NCBI GenBank assembly: GCA_014138645.1
Contig: JACJIB010000003.1
Coordinates: 62,001-126,000 of the forward strand
Direction of reading: 5' to 3'
DNA from: Methylorubrum thiocyanatum
Lineage (GTDB): Bacteria > Pseudomonadota > Alphaproteobacteria > Rhizobiales > Beijerinckiaceae
Length of the DNA stretch: 64,000 nucleotides
Shown: positions 13,077-21,559 of the stretch, one piece after another
Numbering within the stretch: the stretch's first letter is position 1
Layout: each line of letters starts with the position of its first letter
Program-made: the position numbers and the translations under genes
The notes under the pieces: generated by a model
Seen by the model: the letters and a program-made list of their open reading frames with translations, nothing else
Told to the model about the DNA's origin: nothing
Database searches by the model: none

Positions 13077-14111
13077 TCAGGCCGCGGCCTTCGCCTTGTT
13101 GAGGAGCTTGCGGTTCACCAGCACCTCGGCGATCTGCACGGCGTTGAGCGCGGCGCCCTTCCGCAGGTTGTCCGAGACGCACCAGAAGTTCAGGCCGTTC
13201 TCGACCGTGGCATCCTCGCGGATGCGGGAGATGTAGGTGGCATCCTCGCCCGCCGCCTCGTGCGGGGTCATGTAGCCGCCGTTCTCGCGCTTATCGATCA
13301 CCAGCACGCCGGGGGCCGAGCGCAGGATCTCGGTGGCCTCTTCGGGCGAGAGCGGGCGCTCGAACTCGACGTTGACCGCCTCGGCATGGCCGATGAAGAC
13401 CGGCACGCGCACCGCGGTCGCCGTGAGCTTGATCTTGGGATCGAGCATCTTCTTGGTCTCGGCGACCATCTTCCACTCTTCCTTCGTGTAGCCGTCCTCC
13501 ATGAACACATCGATGTGCGGGATGACGTTGAAGGCGATGCGCTTGGTGAACTTCTTCGTGACGACCTCGCCGGCCGTGAAGACGGCGCGGGTCTGGCTGA
13601 ACAGCTCGTCCATGGCGTCCTTGCCGGCGCCGGAAACGGACTGGTAGGTCGAGACCACGACGCGCTTGATGGTCGCCGCCTCGTGCAGCGGCTTGAGCGC
13701 GACGACGAGCTGGGCGGTCGAGCAGTTCGGGTTGGCGATGATGTTGCGCTTGGTAAAACCGACCACCGCGTCGGCATTCACCTCGGGCACGATCAGCGGG
13801 ACGTCGGCGTCGTAGCGGAAGGCGGACGAGTTATCGATCACCACGCAGCCCTGCTGGCCGATGCGCGGGCTCCACTCCTTCGACGCGTCGCCGCCCGCCG
13901 ACATCAGGCAGATGTCGGTGTCGGAGAAGTCGTAGGTGTCGAGCGCTTTGACCTTGAGAATCTTGTCGCCGAAGGAGACTTCCTGGCCCAGGCTGCGGCT
14001 GGAGGCCAGCGCCACGACCTCGTCGGCCGGGAAGGCGCGCTCGGCCAGGATGTCGAGCATCTCGCGGCCCACATTGCCCGTGGCTCCGACGACGGCGACC
14101 TTGTAACCCAT
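13077..14111 (-). CDS. asd: aspartate-semialdehyde dehydrogenase
   Basis: NADP-dependent reduction of aspartyl phosphate to the semialdehyde, the branch point for lysine, diaminopimelate, threonine and methionine. The start is set at 14111 (MGYKVAVVGATGNVGREML), where the family homology begins with the nucleotide-binding GATGNVG; the open frame continues upstream without recognisable sequence. It has 344 residues. The catalytic cysteine is Cys130 in IIANPNCSTAQLV, with the later substrate-binding AVRVPVFIGHAEAVNVEF also intact. It has its own strong terminator. The lysine gene dapF is elsewhere in the window, near 40 kb. Confidence 0.96.
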   Translation of the reverse strand: MGYKVAVVGATGNVGREMLDILAERAFPADEVVALASSRSLGQEVSFGDKILKVKALDTYDFSDTDICLMSAGGDASKEWSPRIGQQGCVVIDNSSAFRYDADVPLIVPEVNADAVVGFTKRNIIANPNCSTAQLVVALKPLHEAATIKRVVVSTYQSVSGAGKDAMDELFSQTRAVFTAGEVVTKKFTKRIAFNVIPHIDVFMEDGYTKEEWKMVAETKKMLDPKIKLTATAVRVPVFIGHAEAVNVEFERPLSPEEATEILRSAPGVLVIDKRENGGYMTPHEAAGEDATYISRIREDATVENGLNFWCVSDNLRKGAALNAVQIAEVLVNRKLLNKAKAAA

Positions 14112-14480
14112 CTCACCAAACTCCGCTGCGCGGGCGGGATGACACCGGCCCGCCTCTTCCCATGGCCGGCGGACGCACCGCGCGAGACCGTCATTCGGGA
14201 AGATTCCATAGGCTGAAGAACCCGCCCCGATTCGTCGTCGAGGTGGGCTCGCCAGGCGCCGGGAGCAAGATGCCTCGGGCGCCGGCCTGTCAAGAGGCGT
14301 GCGCGGGCGGACGCGCCGCCGGCATGACAGGACGCGCAAAAGACAACCGGCGATTCACCATCGGTCGAGAAAGCCGAGGACAGACGGCACCCGTGCAACC
14401 CTCTGGTGGCCGGCGGCGCGGCAGAGATCGGGCAACGGCGAGGGCTCCCGCAGCCCCGCGGACCCGATGGAGGCCTGCGC
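14112..14480. other. 369-bp divergent intergenic region, asd / 14481 gene
   Basis: No convincing gene. It presumably carries the divergent promoters. A loose inverted repeat (CCTGTCA ... TGACAGG, about 14285-14332) lies near the middle. Open frames here are high-GC shadows without ribosome-binding sites. Confidence 0.4.
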
Positions 14481-15350
14481 ATGCTCCCCGATCCGGACGA
14501 CGCCCAAGACCGCTTCGATAACCGCTTTGATGACCGCTTCGATGATCGCAAGGACGCGCCGCGCTCCCCGCCGGTCCGTCTGCTGCCGCTCGCGGCCAAG
14601 CTCGCGGCGAGCGCCGCGCTGATCGCCGGCCTTTCCCTCTTCGCCCGCGACCGCGTGAACGCTCCCGAGCCGCCCCTCGCCTGGAGCGAGCCGCCGCGGG
14701 CGGCCGAGGGCGCGCGGCGCGCCATCGCCGCCACCGAACCGCTTCTGACCTTGCGCGGGGACGCCGCCGAACTGGCGCCGCAGCCCGAACCGACGCGCTG
14801 GAATTCCGGCAATGGGCAGCGCGAGGACAGCGTGAGCCAGGGCACGTTCGACACGATCGAGGCGCCTTATCTCCTCGTGACCGCCACCGATGCGGGGGTC
14901 CCGAGCGATTCCGGTCAGAGCCTGTTCGTCACGCTGGTGCGCCGGGCGGCGGACGGGCGCGGCCTCTCGGTCCTGCGTACCGGCATGCGCGGCGTGGTGG
15001 CGACCCGCCTCGGCAGCTTCGAGACCGTCGAGACCACGCTCTCGGCTGCGGGCAAGCGCGGCTGCACCGGCTTTCGCAGCCTCGACCTGAAGGCGGTGAG
15101 CATCGACGGCTGGCTGTGCGGCATCCTCGGCCAGACGCCGGAACCGCGCGCGGTCGCCTGCGCCATCGACCGGATCGCGCTCGCCGGCCGCGTGACGGCG
15201 ACGCTCGGCGCCGAAGCTTTCCCCGATCGGAGCGCGTGCCGGGCCGAGGAAACGGCGATGGCGGAGCCGGGTGACAGCACCGGCTCGATCGCGGTTGCGG
15301 AGGCGGCGGTGCCCGCGAAAAACAATGCGGCAAAAACACGGCGAAAATGA
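14481..15350 (+). CDS. hypothetical membrane-anchored protein
   Basis: 289 residues, start at 14481 after a GGAGG nine bases upstream. The N-terminus is a charged cytoplasmic-looking tail with Asp/Arg repeats encoded by a 12-bp tandem repeat (14508-14543). A single membrane segment (about 36-52, LAAKLAASAALIAGLSLF) comes next, then a periplasmic domain of about 230 residues with two or more cysteines (CTGFR, WLCGIL, ACAID, CRAEE). The domain YLLVTATDAGVPSDSGQSLF is not a family I recognise. It probably works in the cell envelope. No operon partner. Confidence 0.75.
   Translation: MLPDPDDAQDRFDNRFDDRFDDRKDAPRSPPVRLLPLAAKLAASAALIAGLSLFARDRVNAPEPPLAWSEPPRAAEGARRAIAATEPLLTLRGDAAELAPQPEPTRWNSGNGQREDSVSQGTFDTIEAPYLLVTATDAGVPSDSGQSLFVTLVRRAADGRGLSVLRTGMRGVVATRLGSFETVETTLSAAGKRGCTGFRSLDLKAVSIDGWLCGILGQTPEPRAVACAIDRIALAGRVTATLGAEAFPDRSACRAEETAMAEPGDSTGSIAVAEAAVPAKNNAAKTRRK
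14508..14543 (+). repeat. 12-bp tandem repeat, three units
   Basis: GACCGCTTCGAT, AACCGCTTTGAT, GACCGCTTCGAT in a row, in frame, inside the start of the 14481 gene and encoding (D/N)RFD repeats. A degenerate fourth unit follows. Confidence 0.8.
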
Positions 15351-15463
15351 CGAAGCGCGGCCATATTTCGGGAACAACGGCCACGCCAGAACGTCTACTC
15401 TGCAACAAGCGGGATTCTTAACGAACGGCCCATACAGTCGCCTCTCACACGACAAGGTACGCC

Positions 15464-15877
15464 ATGCGCTTTTCCAAGCTCGCCCTGTTGGGCGCCATGA
15501 CCTTCACCGCGATCGGCTTCGGAACCAGTGCGGAGGCGCAGGGCCCCTACGGAAATCCCGGTTACGTGCGCGTGAGCCAGCCGCTGCCGATCCGCATCCG
15601 CCCGCGCTCCTGGCTCGATGCCGGCAACGTGGTCGAGCCGGGCAGCGGCGCCGTGTCGAACCCGGCCACCAATCCGGCCTTCATCGCCCAGTCGAACGCG
15701 CTCCTGCCGGCCTACGGTCCCACCGACCGCTACGGCCGCGGTGTTCTCCCCGATCCGATCACCAACGGCCCGTTCATCGGTGCGCGCTCGACGGCGATCC
15801 GCAACGTGGACCTGTCGTTCGTCGACGCGATCGACCCGACCTCCTACGTGGCGCGCTACGGCAATCCGTACCGGTAA
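15464..15877 (+). CDS. small secreted hypothetical protein
   Basis: 137 residues with a clear Sec signal peptide (MRFSKLALLGAMTFTAIGFG, likely cut after AEA near residue 25). A mature part of about 110 residues, rich in Pro, Asn and Tyr, follows (IRPRSWLDAGNVVEPGSGAV, PTDRYGRGVLPDPITNGPF). No cysteines and no known domain. It is a monocistronic gene ended by its own hairpin with a C(TTC)G-type loop. Similar small exported proteins are common in Methylobacterium but have no assigned role as far as I know. Confidence 0.8.
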   Translation: MRFSKLALLGAMTFTAIGFGTSAEAQGPYGNPGYVRVSQPLPIRIRPRSWLDAGNVVEPGSGAVSNPATNPAFIAQSNALLPAYGPTDRYGRGVLPDPITNGPFIGARSTAIRNVDLSFVDAIDPTSYVARYGNPYR

Positions 15878-15904
15878 GATTTTTCGCCCTTGCGGCGGTG
15901 GAAG

Positions 15905-15932
15905 CGGGCCCCTTCGGGGTCCGTTTTCGTTT
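15905..15932 (+). terminator. intrinsic terminator after the 15464 gene
   Basis: An 8-bp stem (CGGGCCCC/GGGGTCCG, one wobble) with a TTC loop is followed by TTTTCGTTT, 27 bases past the stop codon. Confidence 0.8.
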
Positions 15933-15942
15933 GCTGAGAGCC

Positions 15943-16491
15943 TCAGGTCTTGAGCACCGGCTCGGCCACGTCGCCCGCACCGCGCTCGGCGAGATAGTGC
16001 GGCTGGAACAGGCACATGCGTACCGCGTCGCGGTAACGGCCGTTGACGAAGAACTCGTCCCTGAGGATGCCTTCGGGGCGGAAGCCGCAGCTCTCGTAGA
16101 TGCCGGCCGCGCGCTTGTTGTCCTTGTCCACGTGCAGATAGAGCTTGTGGATGTTGAGCACCTTGAACGCGTAGTCGATGGCGATGCGGGTGGCGCGCTT
16201 GGCGTAGCCTTTCCCCTGATGATCGGGATGGATCGCGATCTGGAATTCGCAGCGCCGATGCAGGTGGTTGATCTCCACCAGCTCGACCATGCCCGCGGGC
16301 TCGCTCCGGTCCGTGGCGATGATGAAGCGCCGCTCGGTCTGGTTGTGGATGTTGCGCTCGTAGAGCTGCGCCAGTTCGGCGAAGGACTCGTAGGCCTCCT
16401 CGAACCAGTAGCGCATGATGCTGTCGTTGTTGTTGAGCTGGTGCACGAAGAGCAGGTCTTCGCGCTCCAGGGGTCGCAGTTTGATACTCAT
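15943..16491 (-). CDS. speG: GNAT N-acetyltransferase, spermidine acetyltransferase (SpeG) type
   Basis: Acetylates spermidine/spermine with acetyl-CoA, limiting polyamine excess. The start at 16491 gives 182 residues beginning [20 protein letters not shown], matching the SpeG N-terminus; the longer frame upstream overlaps the next gene and is not homologous. The acetyl-CoA loop is [20 protein letters not shown] (about 92-111), followed by [21 protein letters not shown] and the C-terminal [17 protein letters not shown]. The order and length match E. coli SpeG, about 186 residues. It reads convergently with the small secreted gene. Confidence 0.88.
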   Translation of the reverse strand: MSIKLRPLEREDLLFVHQLNNNDSIMRYWFEEAYESFAELAQLYERNIHNQTERRFIIATDRSEPAGMVELVEINHLHRRCEFQIAIHPDHQGKGYAKRATRIAIDYAFKVLNIHKLYLHVDKDNKRAAGIYESCGFRPEGILRDEFFVNGRYRDAVRMCLFQPHYLAERGAGDVAEPVLKT

Positions 16492-16574
16492 GTCCGGTCT
16501 CGGCCAGGGCTGAGAGAGGTCTCTCGCGAGGCCTACTCCCATGCCGACCAAGACGGAATGATGAAAGCCGGCTC

Positions 16575-16868
16575 TCAAATCCCGCGAAGCCCGGTTTCCT
16601 CTTGGGCCAGGAGGCGGGCTGCGGCCTCGTCGAGGGCGTCGAGCGGGCCGCGGAAGCGCAGGGCCCGCGTCGGCTCGCCCGCCCGCATCACCAGCACCAC
16701 CGTCTCGACATCCGGGCATCCGGGATCGGTGCAGGCGATCTCGTTGACGGAGAGGGCGTCGGCCTCGCTCAAGGCGAGCGCAGGCCGCAAGAGCGCCTTC
16801 GCCCGCGAGGCCGCCTGCGCCAGTCCGGCGGAGCGGGCGCGCCAATCCTTCAGGCTGATGAAGCCCAT
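16575..16868 (-). CDS. small Cys-containing protein in operon with CobW GTPase
   Basis: 97 residues starting [13 protein letters not shown], five bases after the stop of the CobW-type GTPase gene and so surely co-transcribed. The centre has [16 protein letters not shown] (about 46-61), a Cys-x5-Cys pair resembling thiol/metal-binding segments in small partners of COG0523 proteins; the rest is helical. No enzyme motif. A role as metal acceptor or chaperone partner under zinc limitation is inferred from the operon and the Zur-like site upstream. Confidence 0.75.
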   Translation of the reverse strand: MGFISLKDWRARSAGLAQAASRAKALLRPALALSEADALSVNEIACTDPGCPDVETVVLVMRAGEPTRALRFRGPLDALDEAAARLLAQEETGLRGI

Positions 16869-16873
16869 CGCGA

Positions 16874-18100
16874 TCAGGCGGCCGCCCGGCGCCAAGCCGG
16901 GAACGGGTCGGGCAGGTGGCGGTAGGCGTCGGGATCGAAGCGTGGGGTCTCGGCCGAGCCAACGAGGCAGGCATCCAGCGCGGCGGTGATCGCCGCCCGG
17001 TCCATGCCGCGGCCGATGAAGACGAGTTCCTGGCGCCGGTCGCCCCACACCTCGCTCCAGACCGTGTGAAGGCGCTCGCGAAACACCGCCTCCTCGGGCC
17101 AGCGCTGGCGCGGCACCGCCGCCCACCAGAACCCCATCGCCCCGATATGCGCGACCGCGCCGGCGAGCGAGAACTCGCCGACCCAGTCCGGCCGGGTCGC
17201 GAGCCAGAAGTGGCCCTTCGCCCGGATCAGCCCCGGCCAGGTCGTGTTCGCGAAGGCCTGGAATTTCCGGGGATCGAACGGCCGCCGCGAGCGGTAGACG
17301 AAGGAAGTAATGCCGTATTCCTCGGTCTCTGGCACGTGCTCATGCGCGCCATAGAGTTCCTTGAACCAGAGCGGGTGCTCCTGGGCCTTCTCCTCGTCGA
17401 ACAGGCCCGTATCGAGGATGGCCTCCGGCGGCACCTGACCGTGCGACGCCTCGACGATGCGTGCATCCCCGTTGAGGCCGCGAACCACCGAGCGCACGAG
17501 GTCGAGCTTCTCCGGCGCGACGTCGCGGGCCTTGTTGATCACCACCACGTCGGCGAACTCGATCTGCTCCACGAGAAGATCGACCAGGGTACGGCTGTCG
17601 TCGGCGCCCGCCGTCTCGCCGCGCTGGCGCAGGAAGTCGTTCGAACCGTAATCCTTCAGGAGGTTCACCGCGTCGACCACGGTCACCATGGTGTCGAGCC
17701 GCGCCACGTCGCTGAGCGCATCGCCGGCCTCGTCACGGAACGAAAAGGTGCTCGCCACCGGCAGCGGCTCGGCGATGCCGGTGCCCTCGATCAGCAGGTA
17801 GTCGAAGCGGCCCTCGGCGGCGAGGCGGCGCACTTCCGCGAGCAGGTCGTCCCGCAGGGTGCAGCAGATGCAGCCGTTGGTCATCTCCACCAGCCGCTCG
17901 TCGGTGCGCGACAGGCCCGCGCCGCCCTCGCGCACGAGGTCGGCATCGATATTCACCTCGCTCATGTCGTTGACGATCACCGCGACGCGCCGGCCCTCGC
18001 GGTTGTTGAGCACATGGTTGAGCAGCGTCGTCTTGCCGGCGCCGAGGAAGCCGGAGAGGACGGTGACGGGAAGGCGGCGATCGGTGTGAGACATCGGCAT
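16874..18100 (-). CDS. CobW/COG0523 family metallochaperone GTPase
   Basis: 408-residue P-loop GTPase of the G3E family. Walker A is GFLGAGKTT (17-25), the metal-binding CXCC motif is CICC (77-80), and the base-recognition motif is VINKAR; a CobW C-terminal domain follows (about 265-385, [19 protein letters not shown] and the HFWLATRPD stretch). The family moves zinc or other metals to client enzymes. The start is 18100; 18094 is an alternative. A Zur-like palindrome 17-39 bases upstream of the start, plus the small Cys-containing gene behind it, points to a zinc-starvation role rather than cobalamin synthesis; no cob genes are near. Confidence 0.9.
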   Translation of the reverse strand: MPMSHTDRRLPVTVLSGFLGAGKTTLLNHVLNNREGRRVAVIVNDMSEVNIDADLVREGGAGLSRTDERLVEMTNGCICCTLRDDLLAEVRRLAAEGRFDYLLIEGTGIAEPLPVASTFSFRDEAGDALSDVARLDTMVTVVDAVNLLKDYGSNDFLRQRGETAGADDSRTLVDLLVEQIEFADVVVINKARDVAPEKLDLVRSVVRGLNGDARIVEASHGQVPPEAILDTGLFDEEKAQEHPLWFKELYGAHEHVPETEEYGITSFVYRSRRPFDPRKFQAFANTTWPGLIRAKGHFWLATRPDWVGEFSLAGAVAHIGAMGFWWAAVPRQRWPEEAVFRERLHTVWSEVWGDRRQELVFIGRGMDRAAITAALDACLVGSAETPRFDPDAYRHLPDPFPAWRRAAA

Positions 18101-18116
18101 CCACAGGGTGGTCGTG

Positions 18117-18139
18117 GCAGTGTTATTTTATAACGTTGC
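18117..18139 (-). promoter_or_regulatory. Zur-like operator palindrome
   Basis: Core GTTAT-TTT-ATAAC (18122-18134) within a 23-bp interrupted palindrome whose outer GCA/TGC arms also match. The core resembles alphaproteobacterial Zur boxes (GTTATAnnATAAC class). It lies just upstream of the CobW-type gene start at 18100, where a repressor would block transcription. Confidence 0.65.
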
Positions 18140-18316
18140 ATTCGCAGGCTGCCGTCAAGCCGTGCCAACGGAAAAGATGGTCGACTCGTAGACCGACTCG
18201 GGAGAAAAGGCCGGGAGCGAGATCAGCCTGAACGAAGGGCCGGTGCGGCGCGTGACCGATGCGGGGCTGCGCCGGTTACCACCGCAGGCGTGCGGCCAGC
18301 GTGGAGGAGGGGACGG

Positions 18317-18943
18317 GTGCGACCCTGGCGGGAGGGACCGGGCGACCGGCGCAGCTACCATCACGGCAACCTCAAGGAGGCGCTGATCGAGGCGGCACGC
18401 CGCTTCATCGCCGAGCGCGGCATCGGTGGCTTCACGCTCGTCGACGCGGCGCGCTTGGTGGGTGTGACGCCGGCCGCACTCTACCGCCATTTTCGCGGTC
18501 GCGAGGCGTTGCTGGAGGAGGTGGCGGGACGGGGCTTTGCCGACCTCGCTGACCGGCTGGCGCGGGCGCTGGCCGGCCGCGGCACGCCGCTGGAGCGTTT
18601 CACCCGCATGGGTGAAGCCTATCTCGCCTTCGCCGAGGAGGAGCCGGGCTATTACGCGGCGATCTTCGAGGTGCGCGGCCACGCGGTCCCCGCGCCCGCC
18701 TCGGACAGGCCGAACCCGTTCGACCTCCTCGTCGAGGCCCTGCGCTCGACTTTTCCCGACGGCTTCGACGGCGTCGATCCCCGCTTTCTCGCGCTGGAGG
18801 TCTGGGCGCTCTCCCACGGCATCGCCACGCTCTCGGCCGCGGGCCAACTCCCGAAGCCCGGCCCGGACAGGTACGAGTTGCTGCGTGCCGGCGTCCTCGC
18901 CCTCGTTCATGGGGCCGGCGGCCGGGTCAAGGAAAAGCCCTGA
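18317..18943 (+). CDS. TetR/AcrR family transcriptional regulator
   Basis: Start set at the GTG 18317 by the GGAGGAGGGG ribosome-binding site just upstream, giving 208 residues; the open frame begins at 18290. The N-terminal helix-turn-helix (about 13-60) includes LKEALIEAARRFIAERGIGG and DAARLVGVTPAALYRHFRGR. The C-terminal ligand domain has the WHG-type pattern (FTRMGEAYLAFAEEEPGYYA, LALEVWALSHGIATL). Divergent from the CobW operon and 75 bases upstream of a gene with a perfect palindromic operator-like site, which is a candidate target. Confidence 0.9.
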   Translation: MRPWREGPGDRRSYHHGNLKEALIEAARRFIAERGIGGFTLVDAARLVGVTPAALYRHFRGREALLEEVAGRGFADLADRLARALAGRGTPLERFTRMGEAYLAFAEEEPGYYAAIFEVRGHAVPAPASDRPNPFDLLVEALRSTFPDGFDGVDPRFLALEVWALSHGIATLSAAGQLPKPGPDRYELLRAGVLALVHGAGGRVKEKP

Positions 18944-18978
18944 GCCCCGGCCCTTGAAACGGCCGAGGCGGACCCGCA

Positions 18979-19001
18979 TGTGAATGTTGTTCACATTCAC
19001 A
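18979..19001. promoter_or_regulatory. perfect 9-bp inverted repeat (operator-like)
   Basis: TGTGAATGT and ACATTCACA are perfect complements around a 5-base spacer TGTTC. The site lies between the TetR gene and the DUF2852 gene, about 18 bases before the GTG start at 19019. Its size and symmetry suit a TetR-family operator. Confidence 0.65.
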
Positions 19002-19018
19002 CCCCGGAGTCCTCAGCC

Positions 19019-19498
19019 GTGAACACGTCCTCCACCTCTCCCTGGTCCTGCGGCGCGTCTCACCGCAGCGGTCCTTTCCCCAAGCGTTCGCTCGAAATCG
19101 GCGCCATCGTCGTCGCCTTTGTCTACTGGTGGCCGGTGGCGGTCGCCTACGTTGCCTGGAAGATCGCGGGCTATCCCGCGCTCAGCCAGATGAAGGAGTT
19201 CGCCAACAGCGGCGGCTTCAGCTTCGCGGGCGGCTCCGGCCGGTCGCGGTTTGCCCGCGCCTTCGAGGCGGCCACGGGCTCGTCCGGCACCGGTGCCACC
19301 TCCGGCAACTGGGCCTTCGAGGAGTATCGCCGGGCCGAGCTGGAACGCCTCGAAGCGCGCCGCCGCGCCCTTCAGGAGGAGAGCCGCGCCTTCGCCGAAT
19401 TCGTGGAGGAGCTGAAGCGCGCCAAGGACCGCGAGCAGTTCGACGCCTTCATGGCCAAGCGGCGCTCGGAGGGCGGTGGTCCGACGATCAACGCCTGA
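19019..19498 (+). CDS. DUF2852 family membrane protein
   Basis: Start taken at GTG 19019 (with GGAG nine bases upstream), because the ATG at 18980 would lie inside the palindromic operator; 159 residues result. One hydrophobic segment (LEIGAIVVAFVYWWPVAVAY, about 25-44) is followed by a Gly/Ser-rich linker. A charged coiled coil comes last (EEYRRAELERLEARRRALQE to FMAKRRSE), the DUF2852 pattern of Alphaproteobacteria. Function unknown. It may be controlled by the TetR regulator just upstream. Ended by a terminator. Confidence 0.82.
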   Translation: MNTSSTSPWSCGASHRSGPFPKRSLEIGAIVVAFVYWWPVAVAYVAWKIAGYPALSQMKEFANSGGFSFAGGSGRSRFARAFEAATGSSGTGATSGNWAFEEYRRAELERLEARRRALQEESRAFAEFVEELKRAKDREQFDAFMAKRRSEGGGPTINA

Positions 19499-19534
19499 TC
19501 GTCTAAAAACCCGAGCGCGATCTGATCTGATGAA

Positions 19535-19566
19535 GGGCTCCCCGCCGGCAGGTGGGGGGCCCTTTT
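19535..19566 (+). terminator. intrinsic terminator after DUF2852 gene
   Basis: A nine-bp stem (GGGCTCCCC/GGGGGGCCC, one wobble) followed by TTTTGTGT, about 37 bases past the stop. Confidence 0.75.
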
Positions 19567-19753
19567 GTGTGTTGGAGAACAAAGTGCGTGCAGTGCAGCG
19601 ATTCCATCACACTGAGCGGTTGTCGCCGTGCCGAGCCGCCATAACTGCCGGCACCGGGAACAAGCGAAGCCCGGGCGCCTTGTGAGACACAGGAAACGCC
19701 CGCCAGCCAGAACGACGATCGATTCCTTTTCTCCAGCGGAGACCGGTGGCCTG

Positions 19754-21559
19754 ATGCGGCGCGCCCATGCGATGCGGTTCGGCAGCGAGTTTGCCGAGGA
19801 CGGTGTGCGGTTTGCCCTTTGGGCTCCGACCGCCGCGGATGTGACCCTGGTCGTGGATGGGACCGATCATCCCATTCCCGATGTCGGCGAGGGCTGGCGC
19901 CGGACCGTGGTCCCGGGCGTGAAGGCCGGCGCGCGCTACGGCTTCCGCATCGACGGCGATCTGGTGGTGCCGGATCCCGCCTCGCGCTTTCAGCCCGATG
20001 ACGTCTCGGCACCCTCCGAGGTGATCGACCCCAATGCTTATCCGTGGTCGGACGGCGAGTGGACGGGGCGGCCCTGGGAAGAGGCCGTCGTCTACGAACT
20101 GCATGTCGGCACCGCGACGCCCGAGGGCACCTATGCCGCCCTCGAGAGGCGGCTGGACGATCTGGTCGATCTCGGCGTCACCGCCATCGAACTCCTGCCG
20201 CTCGCCGACTTCAAGGGCACCCGCAACTGGGGCTACGACGGCGTGCTCCCCTACGCGCCGGATGCCGCCTACGGGCGCCCGGACGAGCTCAAGCACCTGA
20301 TCGACACCGCCCACTCCAAGGGCCTGATGGTGCTGATCGACTGCGTCTACAACCACTTCGGCCCGGCCGGGAACTACCTCCACGCCTACGCCAAGACCTT
20401 CTTCACCGAGCGTCACCAGACGCCCTGGGGGGCCGGCATCAACTTCGACGGGGCGGAATCAGGCCCGGTCGTGCGTGACTACTTCATCGAGAACGCGCTC
20501 TACTGGCTCAAGGAATACCACTTCGACGGCATCCGCTTCGACGCGGTCCACGCGATCCTCGACGATTCCGAGACGCATTTCCTGGCCGAACTCGGCGACA
20601 CGATCCGCAAGACCTTTCCGGATCGGCACGTCCATCTGATCTTGGAGAACGAGGCCAACCAGGCCCGCTGGCTGGAGCGCGACGAGAAGAGTCAGCCGAT
20701 CCTCCACAATGCGCAATGGGCGGACGACCTGCACCATTGCTGGCACGTGCTGCTGACCGGCGAGGATGCCGGCTATTACGCGAGCTTCGCCGACAAGCCC
20801 GTGGAGCATCTCGCCCGCTGCCTCGCCGAGGGTTTCGCCTATCAGGGCGAGCCGTTCCCGACCCTCGACAACCATCCCCGCGGCGAGCCCTCGGCCCACT
20901 TGCCGCCTTCGGCCTTCGTCACGTTCCTCCAGAACCACGATCAGGTCGGCAACCGGGCGCTCGGCGAGCGGCTGAGCCACCTCGCCGACCCGAAGAAGCT
21001 CGCGCTCGCCCGAGCGGGACTTCTTCTCGCCCCGCAGATCCCGATGCTGTGGATGGGCGAGGAGTGGTCGGCCTCCGCACCGTTCCTGTTCTTCGTGGAT
21101 TTCGCGCCGGACGAGGAGCTGAACAAGGCGGTGCGCGAGGGGCGCCGCCGCGAGTTCAAGAGCTTCGCGGCCTTTGCCGACGACACCTCGGTGATCCCGG
21201 ATCCGACCGAGGCCAAGACCTTCGAGGATTCGAAGATCGACTGGGACGAGGCCGAGACCGAGCCGCATCGCGCCATCTGGGCCGATACCCGCAACCTGCT
21301 TCAGATCCGCCGGCAGAGCGTCGTACCGCTGAGCAAGAGCCGCTTCCTCGGCGCCAAGGCCGAAATTCCGGCGCCGGGCGTGGTGGATTGCATCTGGCGC
21401 TACGAGGACGGTTGGCTGCGCTTCGTCGTCAATGTCGGCGACGAAGAATTCTCCGCGGCTGCGGACGGCGGTCAGGTGATCTGGTCGAACAGTGGCTCGC
21501 GGCAGGCTCTGCAGCTGCCGTCCTGGACCGGCGTGTTCCTGATCGGGGGCGCCCAGTGA
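19754..21559 (+). CDS. treZ: malto-oligosyltrehalose trehalohydrolase
   Basis: Releases trehalose from the end of maltooligosyl-trehalose made by TreY. 601 residues from the ATG at 19754; 19772 is a possible alternative start. The domains are an N-terminal CBM48/E-set (about 5-95), a GH13 catalytic barrel (about 100-480; WGYDGVLPYAPDAAYG, HFDGIRFDAVHAI with the nucleophile Asp, HLILENEANQARW with the acid, and FLQNHDQVGN), and a short C-terminal beta domain. First gene of the glucan/trehalose cluster. Its TGA overlaps the GTG of the malQ-treY fusion (GTGA), so the two steps are translationally coupled. Confidence 0.95.
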   Translation: MRRAHAMRFGSEFAEDGVRFALWAPTAADVTLVVDGTDHPIPDVGEGWRRTVVPGVKAGARYGFRIDGDLVVPDPASRFQPDDVSAPSEVIDPNAYPWSDGEWTGRPWEEAVVYELHVGTATPEGTYAALERRLDDLVDLGVTAIELLPLADFKGTRNWGYDGVLPYAPDAAYGRPDELKHLIDTAHSKGLMVLIDCVYNHFGPAGNYLHAYAKTFFTERHQTPWGAGINFDGAESGPVVRDYFIENALYWLKEYHFDGIRFDAVHAILDDSETHFLAELGDTIRKTFPDRHVHLILENEANQARWLERDEKSQPILHNAQWADDLHHCWHVLLTGEDAGYYASFADKPVEHLARCLAEGFAYQGEPFPTLDNHPRGEPSAHLPPSAFVTFLQNHDQVGNRALGERLSHLADPKKLALARAGLLLAPQIPMLWMGEEWSASAPFLFFVDFAPDEELNKAVREGRRREFKSFAAFADDTSVIPDPTEAKTFEDSKIDWDEAETEPHRAIWADTRNLLQIRRQSVVPLSKSRFLGAKAEIPAPGVVDCIWRYEDGWLRFVVNVGDEEFSAAADGGQVIWSNSGSRQALQLPSWTGVFLIGGAQ

